NCBI GenBank assembly: GCA_041659545.1
Contig: JBAZYB010000001.1
Span: 62,001-126,000, forward strand
Direction: 5' to 3'
Source: Hyphomicrobium_A sp041659545
Lineage (GTDB): Bacteria; Pseudomonadota; Alphaproteobacteria; Rhizobiales; Hyphomicrobiaceae
DNA length: 64,000 bases
Shown: piece after piece, positions 59,023 to 64,000 of the stretch
Position numbering within the stretch: the first letter of the stretch is position 1
Layout: the number at the start of each line of letters is the position of its first letter
Made by a program: the position numbers and the translations under genes
Notes under the pieces: model-generated
Told to the model about the DNA's origin: nothing
The model's database searches: none
The model's input: only the letters and a program-made list of their open reading frames with translations

Positions 59023-60423
59023 ATGGCGGGAATCCTAGTTGCCGCGCTCCTCGTTTCCTCACTGCTCCTCGTCCATTTTTCAATGCGCTCGCGGCCGTTG
59101 GACGCCAAACGTCCGCTAGACGAAGACCATGGGCTTCCCTGGCCAGAAGCGGGCCAGGCGAGCACTGTCTTTTCCTTGACCGCACTGTTTGGAGCCTACT
59201 TCGGCATCACGTTGATTCTCGGCCTGCCCGCATTGCTAGGCCTCGCGTTCGGGACCGTGAGCGGGCTCATTCTTACCGCCCGTCTGATCAAGAAGCGGAA
59301 CCAGGACAGCTTTGAGGAGTTTCTACAGTCAGTGTTGAAGGCCCGTGGCGACAATGCCATCGTTTTTGGTGTCCTTCTGGCTGGGATTCAATGCTGTTTT
59401 GCAGCCTCCGAATTGCTAATTCTCCGAGAGATGGCCCGCACCGGACTCGGCCTGAGGGGAGAGGATGCGACCCTCTTAGCCATGGCACTAGGCGCGATCG
59501 GTTACTTTTATGTGCTTTTTGGCGGGTACAAGGCGGTGTTTCGAACCGACGTGCTCCAGTTTTCAATGATTGCGCTGATGGGAGCAGTCCTCCTGAGCCT
59601 GGAATTTCACAACGCCACGCGTGGCTCACTGGTTCCGCCGCTGTGGCCCAGGAGCGGATACTGGGAACTTCCAGCTTTAGCCGCGACTGGGCCGCTGCTC
59701 TACGTGTTTCAGTTTGGGGTTGCTTCCGTGATGGGCCTGGGTTTCCTGGTGGCGAGCCCGGACACATGGAAGCGCGTGTTTCTGGTAGTGAAAATGAGAC
59801 GGCAGGGACCGCGGTTTCCGATGTTTGTAGGCGTCGGCACCGCGCCCTTCCTGCTGCTAATTCCGCTGGCGGCGCTTACTCCGGCCATTGCAGATGGACC
59901 GACCGACTCAGGAGCTCTTTTTGCCGGGCTCATCTCAAGCGACATGCTGTTTGTCGCCGCCGCCTTAGGGCTTGTCGCTAGCTTCCTATCGTCTTTCAAC
60001 AGTGCCCTGCTCGCGAGTGTTCACGTCGGGCTCTTGTTGCGTCGAACAGCATCTGGAGTTCGCGAAGAGATGTCACGATTTCATTGGCTGATGGCTTCCG
60101 CACTGGTCTCCATAGGCTTCGTCTTTCTCGCGCTTTCGAGCAATGGCAACCCGTACCTTCTGGCCAACGCTCTGCTCGGAGCCTATTCCGTTGTCGCCGG
60201 CGTTCAGGTCGGAACCGGCTGGAAGATATCGCGCCTTCGAGAGGGGCATTTGATCTGGCTGGCGGTTCCGAGCCTGCTTGCTTGGTTTGTTTATCTCACA
60301 TCGCTCGGCGGCCTCACCGATGCGCCTAATACATACCAGCTCAATACAGTGCCTGTAGCAGCTCTCTTGTCCTTGGTGCTGGCTGCGACTTGCAGGGGCC
60401 TTGTAACTTGGTCGACAAAATGA
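59023..60423 (+). CDS. Sodium:solute symporter-like membrane protein (cassette 2, left side)
   Basis: From the ATG at 59023 (AGAGGA upstream) the protein has 466 residues and about twelve hydrophobic segments. The motif set FSLTALFGAYFGITLILGLP, FGGYKAVFRTDVLQFSMI and LGLVASFLSSFNSALLAS resembles the SSS (sodium:solute symporter) family, including the GGxxAVxxTDxxQ-type motif. The transported solute is unknown. It starts ~90 bp inside the left recombination site and reads away from the recombinase. The next gene overlaps its stop. Confidence 0.75.
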   Translation: MAGILVAALLVSSLLLVHFSMRSRPLDAKRPLDEDHGLPWPEAGQASTVFSLTALFGAYFGITLILGLPALLGLAFGTVSGLILTARLIKKRNQDSFEEFLQSVLKARGDNAIVFGVLLAGIQCCFAASELLILREMARTGLGLRGEDATLLAMALGAIGYFYVLFGGYKAVFRTDVLQFSMIALMGAVLLSLEFHNATRGSLVPPLWPRSGYWELPALAATGPLLYVFQFGVASVMGLGFLVASPDTWKRVFLVVKMRRQGPRFPMFVGVGTAPFLLLIPLAALTPAIADGPTDSGALFAGLISSDMLFVAAALGLVASFLSSFNSALLASVHVGLLLRRTASGVREEMSRFHWLMASALVSIGFVFLALSSNGNPYLLANALLGAYSVVAGVQVGTGWKISRLREGHLIWLAVPSLLAWFVYLTSLGGLTDAPNTYQLNTVPVAALLSLVLAATCRGLVTWSTK

Positions 60424-61031
60424 TGGATGGACTTTCAATTCTCCCGGGCCTACTCAAGAACCGTCCAAGCGGCGAAAAGGGACGGCTTTGTGCCTTCGTT
60501 CTCGCTCCTAGCTTGGTGGTGGGCCTGGCGTTCGCCGGAGGCCAACGCGCCGGTTCACTTTTTGACCTTTCAGGGCCAATTGCCATTACGGAGCTCCGCA
60601 CGGAGATGTCCATCGATGGACGACCGACGCCTAGAAAGGGTATTGCGGTCATCCTCGAGCCCACTGCAGCTGAATCCCACATTTCGCTAAAGGGAGACCT
60701 CCAGAGGCGCGTTTGGAGTTCCCTAAGTGAGTCGGGAGCCGAAGCCAATCGCGATCGACTCGTACTGAGCCGCGATGGCCTCTCAAGCAAGACTCCCTTA
60801 AACGGTGTCAGTTCGCCCGTTACCCTCGTCGTGGAAGGTGAGTTGGGCTCAGGCATTCTGATTCCTGGAGGTGTTCAGTCGATCGCGTCGAGCACGCTTT
60901 CGTCCCGGCGATCCCAGTCGCTCTTATCAAGCGTTCTGTTCTCGTGCGTGTTGGCTTTCGGGATGGCGCTTGCGTCGGCTGTTCCTAGCCCGGTCCCAAG
61001 CGAGAAAGACCGTCGCAATGTACGTGCATAG
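60420..61031 (+). CDS. Unknown protein coupled to the symporter-like gene
   Basis: This 203-residue protein starts at an ATG overlapping the symporter TGA (ATGA). It has an N-terminal hydrophobic segment (RLCAFVLAPSLVVGLAFAGG), a beta-rich middle (ITELRTEMSIDGRPTPRKGI, LQRRVWSSLSESGAEANRD) and a C-terminal hydrophobic segment (LLSSVLFSCVLAFGMALAS). I recognise no family. Its last ~105 bp overlap the convergent lycopene-cyclase gene, mirroring the convergent overlap in cassette 1. Confidence 0.55.
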   Translation: MMDGLSILPGLLKNRPSGEKGRLCAFVLAPSLVVGLAFAGGQRAGSLFDLSGPIAITELRTEMSIDGRPTPRKGIAVILEPTAAESHISLKGDLQRRVWSSLSESGAEANRDRLVLSRDGLSSKTPLNGVSSPVTLVVEGELGSGILIPGGVQSIASSTLSSRRSQSLLSSVLFSCVLAFGMALASAVPSPVPSEKDRRNVRA

Positions 61032-61271
61032 CCACATGAAGATGAGGTCGTTCACTGGCACACCGTAGACTACGAGCCCTGGATCTCTCGGGTATCTCCA
61101 AACACCGAGGCGGATGGCAAAGAAATCCCATGGGTATGCGAACAGCGTTGTGAGCAAGCCTACACGTGCGGCCAGTGCGAACTGCAGCGGGGGAAGCGAC
61201 GAACGGACGCAGATTGAAAGCAACAGAGCCAGTCCGGCAAGACCCAAGTTGTATAGGGCATAGATCGTCAT
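60927..61271 (-). CDS. crtYd: Lycopene cyclase subunit, CrtYd-like
   Basis: From the ATG at 61271 the protein has 114 residues and three transmembrane segments. RVGLLTTLFAYPWDFFAIRLGVW, YGVPVNDLIFMWLCTYIAT and the intervening WRYPRDPGL match the second half of the heterodimeric lycopene cyclase (CarR-domain) family. Such heterodimers turn linear lycopene or its C50 derivatives into cyclic carotenoids in the membrane. The start overlaps the stop of the CrtYc-like gene by 4 bp. The acid pair of the motif is reduced to a single Asp here (PVNDL). Confidence 0.78.
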   Translation of the reverse strand: MTIYALYNLGLAGLALLLSICVRSSLPPLQFALAARVGLLTTLFAYPWDFFAIRLGVWRYPRDPGLVVYGVPVNDLIFMWLCTYIATVFLAWDRARNSRRKRHPESQHAREQNA

Positions 61272-61576
61272 TGCTGCCGTCCCTCGTACAGTCTTAAGAG
61301 CAGGACGCACATCAGGGTGTGGATAAAGAACAGCAGATATTCTTCGAGAGGCAGATGGAGGATCCGAATCTGTAAGGTCCCGCCCGCCGGAAAGCTCCAG
61401 ATTCCTGCTCTCACCGCGATCTGATCGATAGCAAACCAGAAGACCGCTAACGTTAACGCCGGTTTCCAGAAAGCTCCAGACGTCAGCTCTGTGAGCCGAA
61501 ACTGCTCCCAGCAGAAACCAAGAAAGAACACAATCGTCGCGAGCTCGAGAAATAGATAGGCTGACGACGGTGGCAT
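61268..61576 (-). CDS. crtYc: Lycopene cyclase subunit, CrtYc-like
   Basis: This 102-residue protein has three transmembrane segments and the CarR-domain signature HLPLEEYLLFFIHTLMCVLL, where the Pro-x-Glu-Glu is the conserved catalytic motif. AGIWSFPAGGTLQIRI precedes it as in CrtYc/TIGR lycopene cyclase domains. It starts 25 bp inside the right recombination site and reads into the cassette. Inversion would put crtYcd directly behind the recombinase in place of the symporter pair. No other carotenoid genes are in the window. Confidence 0.82.
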   Translation of the reverse strand: MPPSSAYLFLELATIVFFLGFCWEQFRLTELTSGAFWKPALTLAVFWFAIDQIAVRAGIWSFPAGGTLQIRILHLPLEEYLLFFIHTLMCVLLLRLYEGRQQ

Positions 61577-61600
61577 CGACTGGCTTCTCCTGCCGGCCTG

Positions 61601-61615
61601 ATAATTCGCAGTTAT
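61601..61615 (-). repeat. Putative recombination site, right (inverted) copy of element 2
   Basis: ATAATTCGCAGTTAT is the exact reverse complement of 58918-58932. Unlike element 1, the sequence outside it is not a copy of the recombinase 3' end, so this assembly shows only one orientation. Confidence 0.72.
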
Positions 61616-61761
61616 CAGCCGGCGCCAAAGGATAGCTCAACATGGGCGAACAATGAGTGTTCATTTCCCCGAGCACCATCGAGCCGCCGCTTGAGCCTGC
61701 CGCCCTGGGCACCCACCTATTCGCTTGCTATACTTTCACTACCGCAATTAACCCCACTTAG

Positions 61762-62040
61762 GTGTCCGAACGTCAAGAACACCCAAATCACGCAGCCGGC
61801 GAAGCGTCTATCGAACATCAACTCGCCGAGTTCGATCGCCTCGACGCAGAAGGGCAAGAACTGGCAGAACTTCACCGCGCTGTTAAGGAACTCCTCTACA
61901 CCAGTCTCTCCAGCGATTTAGTCGAGAAGCTGCCGGAGCTGGAACACGAGCTGGCCAGAGTGCATCGGCGGCAACACGAAGTCATCGACCTCCAGGCAGC
62001 CCTGGAGGTCTCGATTCTTCGAGCCAGGGCCCGGAAATAG
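61762..62040 (+). CDS. Small helical (coiled-coil) protein of unknown function
   Basis: From a GTG at 61762 the 92-residue product is almost wholly helical and highly charged (EHQLAEFDRLDAEGQELAEL; VEKLPELEHELARVHRRQHE), consistent with a coiled coil. I recognise no family. The region 62041-62501 after it has no supported gene. Confidence 0.5.
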   Translation: MSERQEHPNHAAGEASIEHQLAEFDRLDAEGQELAELHRAVKELLYTSLSSDLVEKLPELEHELARVHRRQHEVIDLQAALEVSILRARARK

Positions 62041-62501
62041 GTCGAGCGTCGACTTCGGCCGGAGGCGGTTTTTGTCATGGCCAACGGAGGGCCGAGTGCG
62101 TGGCCGTTGAACGTACATTTGCCACCTGAGCCAACGTCTGGCGAGTTGGGCGCCCCCGGACCGTTCCCACCGGTTGCAGATCGCGCGGTTCGTGGGCTAA
62201 TAGGCGGCCAAGAGTGGCCGTTTCCTCAAGTGACCCTGAAAGGCCGCCTGGAGGGCCAAGGCCGACCTCTTCGACGCGACCAAAGATGAGAAAAGGCGCG
62301 GGTCTGGCCGTCTATCAAATAGATAGGCTGGATGCCCCGCGACGATCACATCCAGCGCTGCACCCGTGATTGATCCCGGCCACTCGACGTAGGGTGCGCC
62401 TCACTGATGGACGGTTGCCGCGCGCTCAGGGCGCGTCGGCTAGATACGACGTCACGGTGATTGTCACCCGCCGAGTTCTGAGGATCTGGAGGCTCTCGCC
62501 A

Positions 62502-62903
62502 ATGGACCCGAACCTATTCCACCTAGATTGGGAACGCACGTTCGAAGCAATCACCGCAATCATCGTCTTGGCGTTCGTCCTCGAAAGGGCATTGGCACTG
62601 CTATTCGAGCACCGTTGGTTTGTCAGGCGGTTTGATGAGTCTGGACTTAAGGAGCCGATCGCTTTTGCACTGTCCGCTGGGGTGTGCTGGTGGCGTGACT
62701 TCGATGCGCTAAGCATCATCATTCTCGCAGAGAAGACGTCCTTGATCGGGGTTCTGATTACGGGCGCTGTCATTGCGGGAGGCAGCAAGGCCTCCGTCAA
62801 GCTGTTCCACGATCTGCTGGGTGTTCAGAGCGATGCAGTCAAGGCCAAGAAGGAGCGAGATGCCGCACGCAACGTGCGGTCAGACACGGTGGTCGTCCGA
62901 TGA
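62502..62903 (+). CDS. Small membrane protein of unknown function
   Basis: I chose the ATG at 62502 (GGAGG upstream), giving 133 residues. It has two hydrophobic helices (FEAITAIIVLAFVLERALALL; IGVLITGAVIAGGSKASVKLF) separated by a short loop. The charged tail carries KAKKERDAARN. The second helix with GGSKASVKL resembles small phage or sporulation-type membrane proteins, but I cannot name it. The stop overlaps the start of the next gene. Confidence 0.6.
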   Translation: MDPNLFHLDWERTFEAITAIIVLAFVLERALALLFEHRWFVRRFDESGLKEPIAFALSAGVCWWRDFDALSIIILAEKTSLIGVLITGAVIAGGSKASVKLFHDLLGVQSDAVKAKKERDAARNVRSDTVVVR

Positions 62904-64000
62904 AGACGCGCCAACTTCTTGCGTTGCTACTAGGCCTGGGTCTGTGCACCGCTGCGCTGCAGGCCGATTTTCTTGAGGTTCGTCGCTCCGTGACGCTCAA
63001 GGGCACGCCTCAGGGTGATGCTGAGGTCTTGGACAGCCTCTCAAAGGGCGTGAATGTCGAGTTGCTCCAAGACGGACAGCAGAATGGCTACTATCGTGTC
63101 CGGGTGCCCGAAACCGGGCTTGAAGGCTGGGTTTACCGGACCTTTGTCCGCCGGCACACGGGGGGCCTGCCGAGTTCGGCGCCACCATCCCCGCCGTTGG
63201 CCGCCGCGGCAGCGGGCGGAGGTGTCTGGATTCGCTTTGATCCGGAGTTTGTTCAAAAGCACTTTGACGGAGACCTTGCCTTCTCCGAAATCACCTTTGA
63301 TGGGCAATGGAGAGCCGGTCCGCTGCACAACATGCCCGCCAACAAGGTGTCTTGTAGCGGAAAGGACGGCGAGGTTCACCTTGGCGCGTACGAGTCCTCA
63401 GTCGAGTTGGACGGCTCCGAACGCCCATTCTCGCGACTCGTCGGTCAGCCGACCGTGGCTTGGGGCTTGGTAGCCGAACCGCCAAATGCTACCCGTGACG
63501 ACGCGGAGCTCCTGGAGAGCCTCGAAGGGTCGCGGGTCACGTTTACCGGCTACATGCGGGTCTGGAACGAGGGCCACTACGATGACGAATCGAAGAAGAA
63601 CCCTGACGGTTCAAGTAACCCGAACCACGTTGTTGAACTGCATCCTGCCTGGCATCTGGAGTCTACTGATGAGGGATCGGAGGACTACGATTTCCCCCCG
63701 ACAGCTCCCATGCCGCGCTACGCCGGATATGGCCTGAGCAAGGCCGCCAGAATTTTCAGCGCGGTCTCCGCCGGCAACTGGCCTCTCGCCTATAACGCGA
63801 ATGGTCAATTGCACATCTTCTTGTCCGAGGAGTCAAACTTCTACCAGCTACCGGTGCGCATAACTTCAGTACAGCCCCTGGAGGACGGAATCGTCTTGCG
63901 CGCAGACGTTTGCAGTACGGTCGGTTGCGTGGGGAACCAAGTCCTCTATCGGAATCTTCGTCTTGTCACGCGTAGTGATAGCCAGGACGGAAAGCCATTC
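62900..64000 (+). CDS. Secreted SH3-domain protein, 3' end outside window
   Basis: The ATG at 62900 overlaps the previous stop (ATGA). The first ~22 residues are a signal peptide (MKTRQLLALLLGLGLCTAAL). Residues ~25-85 are a bacterial SH3-type domain (VRRSVTLKGTPQGDAEVLDS, GYYRVRVPETGLEGWVYRTF). The rest, open to the window edge, is beta-rich with VTFTGYMRVWNEGHYDDES and VVELHPAWHLES, a segment seen in nucleic-acid-binding OB-like or nuclease-accessory proteins. The function is unknown. It probably acts at the cell envelope with its membrane neighbour. Confidence 0.72.
   Translation, partial: MKTRQLLALLLGLGLCTAALQADFLEVRRSVTLKGTPQGDAEVLDSLSKGVNVELLQDGQQNGYYRVRVPETGLEGWVYRTFVRRHTGGLPSSAPPSPPLAAAAAGGGVWIRFDPEFVQKHFDGDLAFSEITFDGQWRAGPLHNMPANKVSCSGKDGEVHLGAYESSVELDGSERPFSRLVGQPTVAWGLVAEPPNATRDDAELLESLEGSRVTFTGYMRVWNEGHYDDESKKNPDGSSNPNHVVELHPAWHLESTDEGSEDYDFPPTAPMPRYAGYGLSKAARIFSAVSAGNWPLAYNANGQLHIFLSEESNFYQLPVRITSVQPLEDGIVLRADVCSTVGCVGNQVLYRNLRLVTRSDSQDGKPF

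Overview
The window is high-GC DNA with long stretches of co-oriented, tightly packed genes. The gene mix is a split Mo-hydroxylase, a PQQ-type sugar dehydrogenase, large MASE1/PAS hybrid kinases, DUF2207, DUF3891, several toxin-antitoxin pairs and a B12-controlled ribonucleotide reductase. This fits a free-living soil or sediment bacterium, and my best guess is an Acidobacteriota (Vicinamibacteria-like) genome. No rRNA or ribosomal protein is present to prove it. A run of ten Ns at 36995-37004 shows the sequence is a draft scaffold.

Region 1 (1-7.1 kb) is ordinary chromosome: a secreted amidase (cut by the window edge), an acetylpolyamine/histone-deacetylase-fold hydrolase, DinB, a Mug-type glycosylase, a PIN toxin-antitoxin pair bracketed by two AT-rich hairpin repeats, and a DUF2207 membrane protein. 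Region 2 (7.1-16.2 kb) is a lower-GC defence-like island. It holds a DNA methylase with an adjoining PD-(D/E)XK nuclease-like gene, then a convergent operon of an FAD oxidoreductase and a nucleoside-phosphorylase fusion protein. It abuts a decayed copy of the 3' end of the xanthine-dehydrogenase-type gene whose intact relative lies 2 kb away. Region 3 (16.2-29 kb) is housekeeping and metabolic: a two-gene Mo-hydroxylase, VapBC, a lytic transglycosylase, an SMP-30 protein, a cupin-TetR operon with a visible operator, a sugar dehydrogenase, a phosphatidylserine-decarboxylase-like protein and MgtC, with two genes broken by deletions.

Region 4 (29-64 kb) is accessory. Short gene groups are separated by a dispersed, always same-oriented hairpin repeat with a 10-bp internal period. 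The groups include a second nucleoside-phosphorylase operon, two paralogous Cys-rich secreted proteins with a thioredoxin-like partner and an AraC regulator, two hybrid histidine kinases, a class Ic-like ribonucleotide reductase under a cobalamin riboswitch, and a DUF1778-GNAT toxin pair.

The most striking system is present twice (33.9-37.1 kb and 57.7-61.6 kb). A XerC/D-like tyrosine recombinase with a conserved hairpin leader is followed directly by a 15-bp imperfectly palindromic site. Beyond the site lies a cassette whose genes converge from its two ends, and then an inverted copy of the site. In the first copy, scaffold sequence around the N gap matches the junctions expected if the cassette also exists in the opposite orientation. 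The first two bases of each gene's ATG are the last two bases of the site. I read this as a recombinase-controlled two-way gene switch: a CDP-alcohol phosphatidyltransferase or a membrane protein in copy 1, and a symporter-like operon or a two-subunit lycopene cyclase in copy 2. This is inference and needs read-level proof.
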